Shown here in pieces: positions 33,909 to 42,107 of a DNA stretch of 64,000 bases. Each line of letters opens with the position of its first letter. The first letter of the stretch is position 1. Below the pieces are notes generated by a model. That model saw nothing but the letters and a program-made list of their open reading frames with translations. It was not told the origin of the DNA and made no database searches. A program made the position numbers and the translations under genes. The DNA lies in the NCBI RefSeq assembly GCF_003224335.1, contig NZ_QKLF01000003.1, positions 310,001 through 374,000 on the forward strand. The letters are read 5' to 3'. This stretch comes from Curtobacterium sp. MCJR17_055 (GTDB lineage: Bacteria; Actinomycetota; Actinomycetes; Actinomycetales; Microbacteriaceae).

Positions 33909-35146
33909 GGGCCTGGCAGGCACCGAGCGTCCCCGAGGTCCCGGGGGCCGGCCCCCGTCCGCTCGTCCACGACACCGCGACCGGCAAGCCCGTCGACCCG
34001 ACGCGTGGTAACGACGACGCGTCGCTCTACGTCTGCGGGATCACCCCGTACGACGCCACGCACCTCGGGCACGCCGCGACGTACCTGGCCTTCGACACGC
34101 TCGGCCGGGCGTGGCGGGACGCCGGGTTGCCGGTGCGGTACGCGCAGAACACGACCGACGTCGACGACCCGCTCCTCGAGCGGGCGACGCGTGACGGCGT
34201 GGACTGGCGGGAGCTCGCCGCCTCGCAGATCGACCTGTTCCGCCGCGACATGGAGGCCCTGCGCGTCCTGCCGCCGGACGACTACGTGGCCGTCACCGAC
34301 GAGGTCGAGCGCGTCGCCGAGGCCGTGGCCTACCTGGAGGAGACGGGCTACGCCTACACGGTGCCGACGCCGGACTCCGACGGCGAGGACCTCTACTTCG
34401 ACGTCAGCCGCCCGAGCGACGCCTGGACGCTCGGCGACGAGAGTCGTCTCGATCGCGAGACGATGCTCGCCCTCTCCGCCGAGCGCGGCGGCGACCCCGA
34501 CCGGCCCGGCAAGCGCGACCGGCTCGACCCGCTGCTCTGGCGTGCCGAGCGCGAGGGCGAACCGAGCTGGGACACCGAGATCGGCCCCGGACGCCCGGGC
34601 TGGCACATCGAGTGCAGCGTCATCGCCGGCGACAAGCTCGGCCTGCCGATCAGCGTGCAGGGCGGCGGCAGCGACCTCGTCTTCCCGCACCACGAGATGA
34701 GCGCCGGGCACGCCGCGGCCCTGGCCTCCCAGCCGCTGGCGAACGCCTTCGTGCACACCGGGATGGTCGCCTACCAGGGGGCGAAGATCTCCAAGTCGCT
34801 CGGCAACCTGGTGACGGTGCGCGGGCTCCTCGACGGTGGCGCCGATCCGCGGGCGATCCGCCTGGCCCTGCTCTCGCACCGGTACTCCGACGACTGGGAG
34901 TGGACCGACGGCGACCTCGACGACGCGGGCCGCCGCCTCGCTGCCTGGGACACGTGGGTGCGCTCCGGCTCCGGCTCCGAGCAGGACGCCGACGCCGTCG
35001 TGGCGCGGCTCCGGGCCCGGGTCGCGGACGACCTCGACACGCCGGGCGCGGTCGCGGTGGTCGACACCGCGATCGCCGGCGGGACGGCGGCGACCCCCGA
35101 GCTCGTCGACCTCGTCGACGCCCTGCTCGGCATCCGCATCGCCTGA
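33905..35146 (+). CDS. mshC: Cysteine:1D-myo-inosityl 2-amino-2-deoxy-glucopyranoside ligase (mycothiol synthesis)
   Basis: A 413-residue ATP-dependent ligase that joins L-cysteine to GlcN-inositol, the third enzyme of mycothiol synthesis. It is a class I aminoacyl-tRNA-synthetase paralogue related to CysRS. Signature [12 protein letters not shown] (HIGH motif), zinc-site elements YVCGITPYD and [10 protein letters not shown] with FPHHEMS, and KISKSLGN (KMSKS motif) are all present. It lacks the extra C-terminal tRNA-binding part of true CysRS. GTGA overlap with uppP; a terminator follows at 35182. Confidence 0.95.
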   Translation: MRAWQAPSVPEVPGAGPRPLVHDTATGKPVDPTRGNDDASLYVCGITPYDATHLGHAATYLAFDTLGRAWRDAGLPVRYAQNTTDVDDPLLERATRDGVDWRELAASQIDLFRRDMEALRVLPPDDYVAVTDEVERVAEAVAYLEETGYAYTVPTPDSDGEDLYFDVSRPSDAWTLGDESRLDRETMLALSAERGGDPDRPGKRDRLDPLLWRAEREGEPSWDTEIGPGRPGWHIECSVIAGDKLGLPISVQGGGSDLVFPHHEMSAGHAAALASQPLANAFVHTGMVAYQGAKISKSLGNLVTVRGLLDGGADPRAIRLALLSHRYSDDWEWTDGDLDDAGRRLAAWDTWVRSGSGSEQDADAVVARLRARVADDLDTPGAVAVVDTAIAGGTAATPELVDLVDALLGIRIA

Positions 35147-35181
35147 CCGCCGTGGCGGCGGACGCTGCCACCCCGAGACGA

Positions 35182-35219
35182 ACGGGAGGTCCGGTACCAG
35201 CTGGTACCGGACCTCCCGT
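35182..35219 (+). terminator. Intrinsic terminator after mshC
   Basis: Perfect 38-bp palindrome with arm ACGGGAGGTCCGGTACCAG. It lies between convergent mshC and the PAC2 gene. Confidence 0.8.
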
Positions 35220-35236
35220 CCGTCACACGCCCGCGT

Positions 35237-36169
35237 CTACTGCGGCGGCTGCGGCGGCCGCCACGGGCCCTCGCCCGCCGCCCCGCCGCCGTCCTTGCCG
35301 TCCTTGTGCTCCCGGCGCCGCAGGTACTGCTCGAACTCCTGCGCGATGGCGTCGCCGGACGCCTCGGGGGAGTCGACCGTGTCGCGCGCCTGTTCCAGCT
35401 GGCCGATGTAGGAGGCCATGTCCTCGTCGTCCGCGGCGAGGGCGTCGATGCCCTCCTCCCACTGCGCGGCGTCGTCGAGCAGGGTGCCGCGCGGCACGGT
35501 GACGTCCGTCAACTCCTCCATCTTGTCGAGCAGCGACAGGGTGGCCTTCGGCGACGGGGCGTTGTGCACGTAGTGCGGCACGGACGCCCAGAGCGACAGC
35601 GTGGTCAGCCCGGCCTTGTCCATCGCGTCTGCGAGGACCCCGAGGATGCCCGTCGGGCCCTCGTACGTCGACTTGTCCACGTCGAACGCCGCACGCACGC
35701 CGGCGTTCTCGCTCGACACGAAGACCGAGATGGGCCGGGTGTGCGGGACGTCGGCGAGCATCGCCCCGACGAAGACCACGGCGTCGATCGAGTACACGTC
35801 CGCCAGGTCGATGACCTCGGCGCAGAAGGCGCGCCAGGTTCGCGACGGCTCGGGGCCGACGAGCACGAACACGTCCCGCTCGGTCGGTGCGCCGGTCGCC
35901 CCGATCACCGGTCGGCCCTCGGCACTCGGGCCGTGCAGGACGATGCGCGGCCAGGTGACGGCCCGCTCGCCCTCGTCGTCGAAGCCGACCTCGGGACGGT
36001 TGAACTGGTAGTCGACGTACCGCTCCCCGTCGATCTCGCGGAGTTCATCGAGCTCGAGGGCGTCGACGATGCGACGAGCGAGTCCGCTCGCGGCCTCGCC
36101 GGCGTCGTTCCAGCCCTCGAACGCGACGACGAGGAGTCGTCCGTCGCTGAAGGGGGAGTGCTGTGGCAC
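35237..36169 (-). CDS. PAC2-family protein (proteasome assembly chaperone 2-like fold)
   Basis: A 310-residue PAC2-superfamily protein. Recognisable blocks are LLVVAFEGWNDAGEAASG, YVDYQFNRPEV, DVFVLVGPEPSRTW, VVFVGAMLADVPHTRP, the TGILGVLADA turn, and a helical C-terminus with a Gly/Pro-rich end. Despite the name, bacterial members have no shown proteasome role, and no proteasome genes are visible here. GTG at 36169 was picked because AGGAGG lies 8 nt upstream; the upstream in-frame ATG at 36235 has no such site. Confidence 0.85.
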   Translation of the reverse strand: MPQHSPFSDGRLLVVAFEGWNDAGEAASGLARRIVDALELDELREIDGERYVDYQFNRPEVGFDDEGERAVTWPRIVLHGPSAEGRPVIGATGAPTERDVFVLVGPEPSRTWRAFCAEVIDLADVYSIDAVVFVGAMLADVPHTRPISVFVSSENAGVRAAFDVDKSTYEGPTGILGVLADAMDKAGLTTLSLWASVPHYVHNAPSPKATLSLLDKMEELTDVTVPRGTLLDDAAQWEEGIDALAADDEDMASYIGQLEQARDTVDSPEASGDAIAQEFEQYLRRREHKDGKDGGGAAGEGPWRPPQPPQ

Positions 36170-36307
36170 GGCAGGGGCCTCCTGGTTGTGGAGCGGGTCG
36201 ACGCACCCGCAGTCGCGCGCGTCGGACCGGAGCACGATCAGGCATCCACGATAGACCCGCTGCCCCCGGGCGGGCGTCCCCGGCCCGGGGGTCGCCGACG
36301 CCGCCGG

Positions 36308-36313
36308 TAGACT
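36308..36313 (+). promoter_or_regulatory. -10 element, leaderless HAD start
   Basis: TAGACT, then 8 nt, then GTG at 36322. Confidence 0.5.
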
Positions 36314-36321
36314 CGTCGCCC

Positions 36322-37095
36322 GTGACCGCGCAACCCCCCACCACCGTCCGGCCCGACCCGGTGCTGCCCGCAGCCGTGCTGTGGGACATGGACGGCACGA
36401 TCATCGACACCGAGCCCATCTGGCAGGAGTCGCAGGTCGTGCTCACCGCGCGCTTCGGCGCCGAGTGGACGCACGAGGACGGCCTGTCGCTCGTCGGCAG
36501 CGGCCTCGAGCGGTCCGGCGAGATCCTCCGTGCCAAGGGCGTCGACATGGAGGTCGAGCAGATCGTCGCGTGGATGACCGACTTCGTGGTCGAGCGCCTG
36601 CACGGGGACGACCTGCCGTGGCGTCCCGGTGCCCGTGAGCTCGTCGAGGAACTGCACGACCGCGGGGTCCCGACCGCACTCGTCACGATGTCGCGCCGCA
36701 CGATGGCCCTGGTCACCGCCGAGGCGTTCGGCGCACGCGGCTTCCGGGTCGTCGTCGCCGGTGACGACGTCGAGCGCCCGAAGCCGTACCCGGACGCCTA
36801 CCTGAGCGCGGCCGCGCAGCTCGGGGTCGACCCGACCACGTGCATCGCGATCGAGGACTCCGCGACCGGCGTCGCCTCGGCGGTCGCGTCCGGCGCGGTG
36901 ACGGTGGGCGTCGAGCACATCGTCCCGCTCGCCGAGGGTGCCTGCGACGTCCTCCTCGACACCCTGGACGGCGTGACCGTCGACCGCCTGCTCGAACTCA
37001 CCGGCCCGGCCCTGGCGGCCCGTGCCACCGACCGCCAGGGAGGCCCGGCCTCCGTCACGGCGTCGGCCCCCGTCACCGAAGGGGACGCGCGATGA
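36322..37095 (+). CDS. HAD-superfamily phosphatase, beta-phosphoglucomutase-like
   Basis: A 257-residue HAD hydrolase of subfamily IA. Motif I is LWDMDGTIIDTEP (nucleophile Asp near 20), motif II VTMSRR, motif III in VERPKPYPDAYL, motif IV IEDSATGVASA. The four-helix cap lies between motifs I and II. It dephosphorylates or isomerises a sugar phosphate or similar metabolite. It is coupled by ATGA overlap to the tRNA methyltransferase gene, as in many actinobacteria; substrate unknown. Confidence 0.9.
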   Translation: MTAQPPTTVRPDPVLPAAVLWDMDGTIIDTEPIWQESQVVLTARFGAEWTHEDGLSLVGSGLERSGEILRAKGVDMEVEQIVAWMTDFVVERLHGDDLPWRPGARELVEELHDRGVPTALVTMSRRTMALVTAEAFGARGFRVVVAGDDVERPKPYPDAYLSAAAQLGVDPTTCIAIEDSATGVASAVASGAVTVGVEHIVPLAEGACDVLLDTLDGVTVDRLLELTGPALAARATDRQGGPASVTASAPVTEGDAR

Positions 37096-38210
37096 GCGAC
37101 GCCACGACCGACGAGCCCACCACCCCTGGCGAGCCGACCGCGCAGGACGCGGTGGAGCTGCCGCACACGGTCGGGGGTGCGCCGCACACCCCGCCGCGCG
37201 GGCCGTTCCGTGCCGGTGACCGCGTCCAGCTCACGGGCCCGAAGGGGAAGCTCACCACGCTGTCGCTCGAGCGCGGCGTGGTCTACCACACGCACCGCGG
37301 CATGCTCGCGCACGACGACGTCATCGGGCAGCCGGACGGCTCGGTCATCCGGGCGAGCTCCGGGGACGAGTACCTGGCGCTGCGTCCCCTGCTCAACGAC
37401 TACGTCATGTCGATGCCGCGCGGTGCCGCGATCGTGTACCCGAAGGACGCGGCCCAGATCGTCGCGTTCGCGGACGTCTTCCCCGGCGCACGGGTCGTCG
37501 AGGCCGGGGTCGGTTCCGGCGCACTCTCGCTGTGGCTCCTCCGGGCGATCGGCCCGACCGGCAGCCTGCAGTCGTTCGAGCGCCGCGACGAGTTCGCCGC
37601 GATCGCCCGCGGCAACGTCGGCACCTTCCTCGGGGCGGTCCCGGACAACTGGTCGGTGACCGTCGGGGACCTCGTCGAGGAGCTCCCGCAGGCCGTCGAG
37701 CCGCAGAGCATCGACCGCGTGGTGCTCGACATGCTGGCTCCGTGGGAGTGCGTCGACGAGGCCGCCGACGCCCTCGTGCCCGGCGGGCTCATCGTCTGCT
37801 ACGTCGCGACGGTCACGCAGCTGTCGCGCACCGCCGAGGCCCTCCGTGACACCGGGCGCTTCACGGACCCGCAGTCGAGCGAGACGCTCGTGCGCACGTG
37901 GCACGTGGAGGGGCTCGCCGTGCGACCGGACCACCGGATGGTGGCGCACACCGGCTTCCTGGTCACCGCACGTCGCCTGGCGGACGGGGTCGTCCTGCCG
38001 AACCTGAAGCGTCGTGCCGGCAAGGCGGAGTTCTCGGACGAGGACGTCGAGGCCTGGACCCCCGGCGCCGTCGGCGAGCGTGGCGCCAGCGACAAGAAGC
38101 TCCGCAAGGTCGCGCGTCAGGCGGCCGCCCAGGCCCGCAAGGTCGCGGCGGCCGAGGCGGGCGAGGACGGTGGCTCGGCGGCGTCCGGACCCGACGACGA
38201 CGCCCACTAA
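37092..38210 (+). CDS. trmI: tRNA (adenine-N1)-methyltransferase TrmI
   Basis: A 372-residue SAM-dependent enzyme making m1A58 in the tRNA T-loop. A beta-barrel N-domain (GPFRAGDRVQLTGPKGK) precedes the Rossmann domain: IVYPKDAAQIVAFADVFPG, motif I RVVEAGVGSGALSLWLL, the acidic SFERRDEF, and VLDMLAPWECV (motif IV). Family length is about 280; the extra C-terminal 60 residues are Ala/Lys-rich and likely disordered. An N-terminal acidic tail of about 35 residues is also unusual. Confidence 0.93.
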   Translation: MSDATTDEPTTPGEPTAQDAVELPHTVGGAPHTPPRGPFRAGDRVQLTGPKGKLTTLSLERGVVYHTHRGMLAHDDVIGQPDGSVIRASSGDEYLALRPLLNDYVMSMPRGAAIVYPKDAAQIVAFADVFPGARVVEAGVGSGALSLWLLRAIGPTGSLQSFERRDEFAAIARGNVGTFLGAVPDNWSVTVGDLVEELPQAVEPQSIDRVVLDMLAPWECVDEAADALVPGGLIVCYVATVTQLSRTAEALRDTGRFTDPQSSETLVRTWHVEGLAVRPDHRMVAHTGFLVTARRLADGVVLPNLKRRAGKAEFSDEDVEAWTPGAVGERGASDKKLRKVARQAAAQARKVAAAEAGEDGGSAASGPDDDAH

Positions 38211-38213
38211 GCT
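38208..38213 (+). promoter_or_regulatory. -10 element in front of the FKBP lipoprotein
   Basis: TAAGCT overlaps the trmI stop codon and lies 7 nt before the GTG at 38221. Confidence 0.45.
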
Positions 38214-38220
38214 GACCTCC

Positions 38221-39171
38221 GTGCCCGTCCTGCATCGAACGGAAAGAGGATCCGTGCGCACCATCCCCGCACTCGTGGTCACCATCGGTCTCGTCGCGTC
38301 ACTGACGGCGTGCGCCGCTCCCGGTGCGGGATCGTCGAGCACGTGCGCGCCGTCCGGAGCCGCGTCGGAGGCCGTCTCGGCCAGGGGCGCGTTCGGTTCG
38401 CAGCCGGACGTCACGGTGCCCGCCGGTCTCACCGCCACCGGCACCCAGGTCTCCGTCCTCCGCCAGGGCGACGGCCGCACGATCGGGGACGGCACACCGG
38501 TCGTCCTCGAGTACACGCTCGTCGACGGCGCGACCGGCGAGGTCGCCCAGACCAGCGGCTACACCGGTTCCTCGAACCCGATCACGGCCGGTTCGACCAA
38601 CGCCGGTGCGCTCGGCGAGGCCCTCGAGTGCGCCCAGGTCGGCGACCGACTCGCCGTCGCGATGCCCAAGTCGGCACTCTCGGGGACCGCCCCCTCCCGC
38701 TCGACGGGGAAGGCCGAGGACGCGGCCGTCTTCGTCGTCGACGTGCAGCGTGCGTTCGCCGCCCGCGCCACTGGCTCGCCCCAGCTCGCGGGCGACGGCA
38801 TGCCCGCCGTCGTGCTCGCACCGGACGGCGCACCCGGCATCACCATCCCCTCGTGGCCGGCGCCGGAGAAGGACGAGCAGCACCTGCTCCGCAAGGGCGA
38901 CGGCGCGACGCTGACCGCGGAGGACACCGCGGTCGTCAAGTACACCGCCGTCACGTGGGGGAGCAGCACGACCGACTCCACCGTCGCGGGCTCGAGCTGG
39001 ACCGACGGGTCCGGCGCGCAGCCGCTCCCGCTGGCCGAGGGCCAGGTCGTCGACGGCATCCGGAACGCCCTGATCGGCCGGCACGTCGGGGACCAGGTCC
39101 TCGCGATCGTCCACCAGCAGGGTGCCGCGTACGCGTACGTCATCGACGTGCTCGGCGCGATGCCGCGCTGA
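38221..39171 (+). CDS. FKBP-type peptidyl-prolyl isomerase-like lipoprotein
   Basis: An exported lipoprotein of up to 316 residues. The signal peptide ends in the lipobox LTAC, so Cys would be lipidated and the protein held on the outer membrane face. Two tandem FKBP-like domains follow: about 60-160 (QVSVLRQGDGRTIGDGTPVV) and about 200-315 (EQHLLRKGDGATLTAEDTAVV ending YAYVIDVLGAMP). Start choice is unclear: GTG 38221 fits the leaderless -10, whereas GTG 38254 has AGAGGA just upstream and gives a tighter signal peptide. Isomerase activity is not certain, since aromatic pocket residues are only partly kept. Confidence 0.8.
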   Translation: MPVLHRTERGSVRTIPALVVTIGLVASLTACAAPGAGSSSTCAPSGAASEAVSARGAFGSQPDVTVPAGLTATGTQVSVLRQGDGRTIGDGTPVVLEYTLVDGATGEVAQTSGYTGSSNPITAGSTNAGALGEALECAQVGDRLAVAMPKSALSGTAPSRSTGKAEDAAVFVVDVQRAFAARATGSPQLAGDGMPAVVLAPDGAPGITIPSWPAPEKDEQHLLRKGDGATLTAEDTAVVKYTAVTWGSSTTDSTVAGSSWTDGSGAQPLPLAEGQVVDGIRNALIGRHVGDQVLAIVHQQGAAYAYVIDVLGAMPR

Positions 39172-39183
39172 CCCGCGGCTGCG

Positions 39184-39189
39184 TAGGAT
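39184..39189 (+). promoter_or_regulatory. -10 element, leaderless pafB start
   Basis: TAGGAT, then 6 nt, then GTG at 39196; the same 6-mer and spacing recur at 41274 before tatC. Confidence 0.55.
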
Positions 39190-39195
39190 CGGCAC

Positions 39196-40296
39196 GTGCC
39201 CACCACCCGTGCTCCCCGTGTGCCCGCTGAGGAACGGCTGTTCAGCCTCGTGCTCGCACTGCTCTCGACGGAGTCCGGGCTGACGAAGTCCGAGATCCTG
39301 GCGAACGTCCAGGGGTACCGGCAGCGGTACGCGCCCGGCGGTGACAACGCCTCGCTCGAGCGGCAGTTCGAGCGCGACAAGGACGACGTCCGCGAGCTCG
39401 GGATCCCGCTCGAGACGATCGAGACGCCGGGTGCCGCGGGGAACAACCAGACGCTGCGCTACCGGATCCCGAAGGGCGAGTACGACCTGCCGCTCGACGT
39501 CCGGTTCACGCCCGACGAGTCCGCCCTGCTGTCGCTCGCCGCGATGGCGTGGCGCGAGGGCGCCCTGTCGGCCGACTCCAGGCGCGGACTGCTCAAGGTG
39601 CGCTCCGCCGGGTCCGAGGACGACGGCTCGGAGCACGAGAGCGGCGACGGTGCGACCGCGATCGGTGCCTACGCCCCGCGGCTGCGCACCCGGGACACCG
39701 CGTTCGAACCCCTGCGGTCGGCTCTCGACCGGGGCGCCGCCGTCCGGTTCGCGTACATCACGCCGGGCCACCACGAGGCCCGCGTCCGCGAGCTCGCGCC
39801 GCTCGCGCTCGTCCAGCACGGCGGCCGGTGGATGCTCGCCGCGCACGAGTTCGCGACGCGGTCCGAGAAGAACTACCTGCTGTCCCGGATCGTCGGTCCG
39901 GTGACCCTGTTCGAGGTCGGTCAGCACCCGGCACCGGCGGACGCGGGGGAGCGGGCGCTGGCCGGCCTGGACCGGGTCTGGGCGGAGCGCACCGCGACCG
40001 TGCACGTCGTCCCGGGGTCGGACGCCGAACGCCGTCTGGCCCGTCGGCGGGACACCACCGCGACGACGGACGGCGAACTGGTGGTCCACCACGTCGACCC
40101 GCAGATCCTGGCCGAGGAACTCGCCGCGTTCGGCCCCGAGGTGTGGGTCGTCGAACCGGAGGACCTGCGGCAGCGCGTGGTCGACCGCCTCCGCGTGCTC
40201 GTCGCCGACCACTCCGGGCCGCCCGAGCGGACCGCCGACCACCGCGGCGCCGAGGACGGTCGCCGCCTGCCCGAGGACGGACCCGACCGTGGCTGA
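39196..40296 (+). CDS. pafB: WYL-domain regulator PafB
   Basis: A 366-residue transcription factor with N-terminal winged HTH (ERLFSLVLALLSTESGLTKS, about 11-60), a linker region, and a WYL domain (VRFAYITPGHHEARVRELAP near 175-195) plus a C-terminal extension. With PafC it forms the heterodimer that activates the RecA-independent DNA damage response in actinobacteria, probably sensing a nucleic-acid ligand through WYL. The C-terminal 25 residues are polar. The end overlaps pafC by 8 nt. No pafA or proteasome genes are next to it. Confidence 0.92.
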   Translation: MPTTRAPRVPAEERLFSLVLALLSTESGLTKSEILANVQGYRQRYAPGGDNASLERQFERDKDDVRELGIPLETIETPGAAGNNQTLRYRIPKGEYDLPLDVRFTPDESALLSLAAMAWREGALSADSRRGLLKVRSAGSEDDGSEHESGDGATAIGAYAPRLRTRDTAFEPLRSALDRGAAVRFAYITPGHHEARVRELAPLALVQHGGRWMLAAHEFATRSEKNYLLSRIVGPVTLFEVGQHPAPADAGERALAGLDRVWAERTATVHVVPGSDAERRLARRRDTTATTDGELVVHHVDPQILAEELAAFGPEVWVVEPEDLRQRVVDRLRVLVADHSGPPERTADHRGAEDGRRLPEDGPDRG

Positions 40297-41260
40297 CGCC
40301 CAGCCCCTGCAAGCGCAGGACAAGCTCGCCTTCCTGCTGGCACTCGTGCCGTACCTCATCGACCGGGAACGCGTCTCCGTCGCCGAGGCCGCCCGGCACT
40401 TCGGGGTCCCCGAGTCCCGCATCCGGCGTGCCGTCGAGCTCATCGCGGTGTCCGGCGTCCCGGGCGAGACCATGCAGTACCAGCACGGCGACCTGTTCGA
40501 CATCGCCTGGGACGACTTCGACCAGAACGACATGATCGTGCTGACGAACCTCGTGGCGATCGACGACGCCCCGCGGCTGTCGGCGCGCGAGGCGTCGGCA
40601 CTCATCGCGGGCCTCCAGTACCTGTCCGCCCTGCCCGAGGCCGCCGACACGGACGCCATCCGGGCACTGATGGCGAAACTGTCGCGCGGTGCGGGTGGCG
40701 CGGCGGGGAACGTGGCCGTCGGCCAGGACCTGCACGACGCGTCCCTGACCGTCATCCGTCAGGCGATGTCCGAGCGACGTGGACTCCTGTTCGAGTACGC
40801 GGGACCGCGGACGCAGGGCGGCACGCGTCGCGTCGACCCGCTCCGCGTCGAGTCGATCGACGCCGACTGGTACCTGCGCGCCTGGGACCTCGACCGCGCG
40901 GCCATCCGCACCTTCCGCCTCGACCGGATGTCCGGCGTGCGCGTGGACGACCGGCCCGCCGAACGGACCATCGAGGACGTCGTCCTGCCCGACACGCTGT
41001 TCCAGCAGAGCGCCCAGGACGTCATCGTCACGGTCGAGCTCGACGCCTCGTCCCTGCCGCTCGTCGCCGACTTCCTCGCCGACACCGCGGATGCGCCGGA
41101 CGCCGACGGGCGGGTGCGCATCCGGCTCGCGGCGTCGGCCGGGTTCGACGGGGTCGTCCGGCTCGTCGCCGGGCTGCCCGGCCGCGCCGTGGTGATCGAC
41201 CCACCCGCCGCCCGGGAGGCCGTGCGCGCGTTCGCGGCGGCCGCTCTCGACGTCCACTGA
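40289..41260 (+). CDS. pafC: WYL-domain regulator PafC
   Basis: A 323-residue partner of PafB with the same layout: HTH (LLALVPYLIDRERVSVAEAA) and DNA-recognition helix FGVPESRIRRAVELI, then the WYL domain (RRGLLFEYAGPRTQGGTRRV with DWYLRAWDLDRAAIRTFRLD) and a C-terminal WCX-type extension. The WYL tripeptide itself is present as WYL in DADWYLRA. Both proteins are needed for promoter activation. The GTG overlaps pafB by 8 nt; tatC starts 25 nt downstream. Confidence 0.92.
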   Translation: MADAQPLQAQDKLAFLLALVPYLIDRERVSVAEAARHFGVPESRIRRAVELIAVSGVPGETMQYQHGDLFDIAWDDFDQNDMIVLTNLVAIDDAPRLSAREASALIAGLQYLSALPEAADTDAIRALMAKLSRGAGGAAGNVAVGQDLHDASLTVIRQAMSERRGLLFEYAGPRTQGGTRRVDPLRVESIDADWYLRAWDLDRAAIRTFRLDRMSGVRVDDRPAERTIEDVVLPDTLFQQSAQDVIVTVELDASSLPLVADFLADTADAPDADGRVRIRLAASAGFDGVVRLVAGLPGRAVVIDPPAAREAVRAFAAAALDVH

Positions 41261-41273
41261 GAGACCGCTGCCG

Positions 41274-41279
41274 TAGGAT
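41274..41279 (+). promoter_or_regulatory. -10 element, leaderless tatC start
   Basis: TAGGAT, then 6 nt, then ATG at 41286, giving tatC its own promoter inside the pafC-tatC gap. Confidence 0.5.
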
Positions 41280-41285
41280 CGGTGC

Positions 41286-42107
41286 ATGGCTTCGACGACC
41301 GCGGGCGGGCGAGAGAAGCGGCACGGGCGCCGACCGAAGGAACCCGAAGGCCGCATGTCCCTCGGTCAACACCTGATCGAGCTGCGCAACCGCCTGTTCA
41401 AGGCCGTCGTCGCGGTCCTGGTGGCGGCGGTCGGCGGCTGGTTCCTCACACCGTTCGTGCTCGACGCGCTCCGCTCCCCGGTCACGCAGCTGGCCCGGGT
41501 CGGCGGGCACACCGCGGAGCTGAACTTCCCGATGATCACGGGGGCGTTCGACCTCCGCCTGCAGATCGCGGTCACGATCGGCGTCGTCATCGCGAGCCCG
41601 GTCTGGCTGTACCAGATCTGGGCCTTCATCGTCCCGGCCCTGGTCCGTCGCGAGAAGCAGTACGTGTGGGGCTTCCTCGGTTCGGCGATCCCGCTGTTCT
41701 TCGCCGGGTGCGCCTTCGGGTGGTACGTCCTGCCGCACGTCGTCGGCATCCTCGGCAGCTTCGTCTCGGCGCAGGACACGTCGATCGTCGACGCGAAGGC
41801 GTACTACGACTTCGTCATCAAGCTCATCGTCGCGGTCGGCATCGCCTTCGTGCTGCCGGTCTTCCTCGTCCTGCTCAACTTCGTCGGGGTCCTGACGGCC
41901 GCGGCGATCGTCCGGTCGTGGCGGGTCGCGATCGTGCTGATCCTCGTCTTCACCGCGCTCGTCACGCCGTCGGCGGACGTGCTGTCCATGTTCATCCTGG
42001 CCATCCCGATGGTCGTGCTCTACTTCGCCGCCTGCCTGGTGACGTGGGTGCACGACCGCCGTCTGGCGAAGCGCCAGGCGAAGCTCGACGAGGAGTACGG
42101 CCTGTGA
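41286..42107 (+). CDS. tatC: Sec-independent protein translocase subunit TatC
   Basis: A 273-residue membrane receptor of the twin-arginine translocase, binding folded substrates with an RR signal. The cytoplasmic N-terminus has MSLGQHLIELRNRLFKAVVA, and six helices follow, with ASPVWLYQIWAFIVPALVRRE, FFAGCAFGWYVLPHVV and FRALVTPSADVLSM-like TALVTPSADVLSMFILA blocks. The N-terminal 23 residues are basic and polar. tatA, normally between pafC and tatC in actinobacteria, is missing here. GTGA overlap with the helicase. Confidence 0.95.
   Translation: MASTTAGGREKRHGRRPKEPEGRMSLGQHLIELRNRLFKAVVAVLVAAVGGWFLTPFVLDALRSPVTQLARVGGHTAELNFPMITGAFDLRLQIAVTIGVVIASPVWLYQIWAFIVPALVRREKQYVWGFLGSAIPLFFAGCAFGWYVLPHVVGILGSFVSAQDTSIVDAKAYYDFVIKLIVAVGIAFVLPVFLVLLNFVGVLTAAAIVRSWRVAIVLILVFTALVTPSADVLSMFILAIPMVVLYFAACLVTWVHDRRLAKRQAKLDEEYGL

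Noticed and set aside
33905..35146. Cysteinyl-tRNA synthetase
   Set aside because: About 413 residues without the C-terminal anticodon-binding part, and the uppP-mshC order is the known actinobacterial arrangement for the mycothiol ligase.
35237..36169. PAC2 protein as evidence of a proteasome
   Set aside because: No proteasome or Pup genes are present in the window, and bacterial PAC2 proteins are common without proteasomes.
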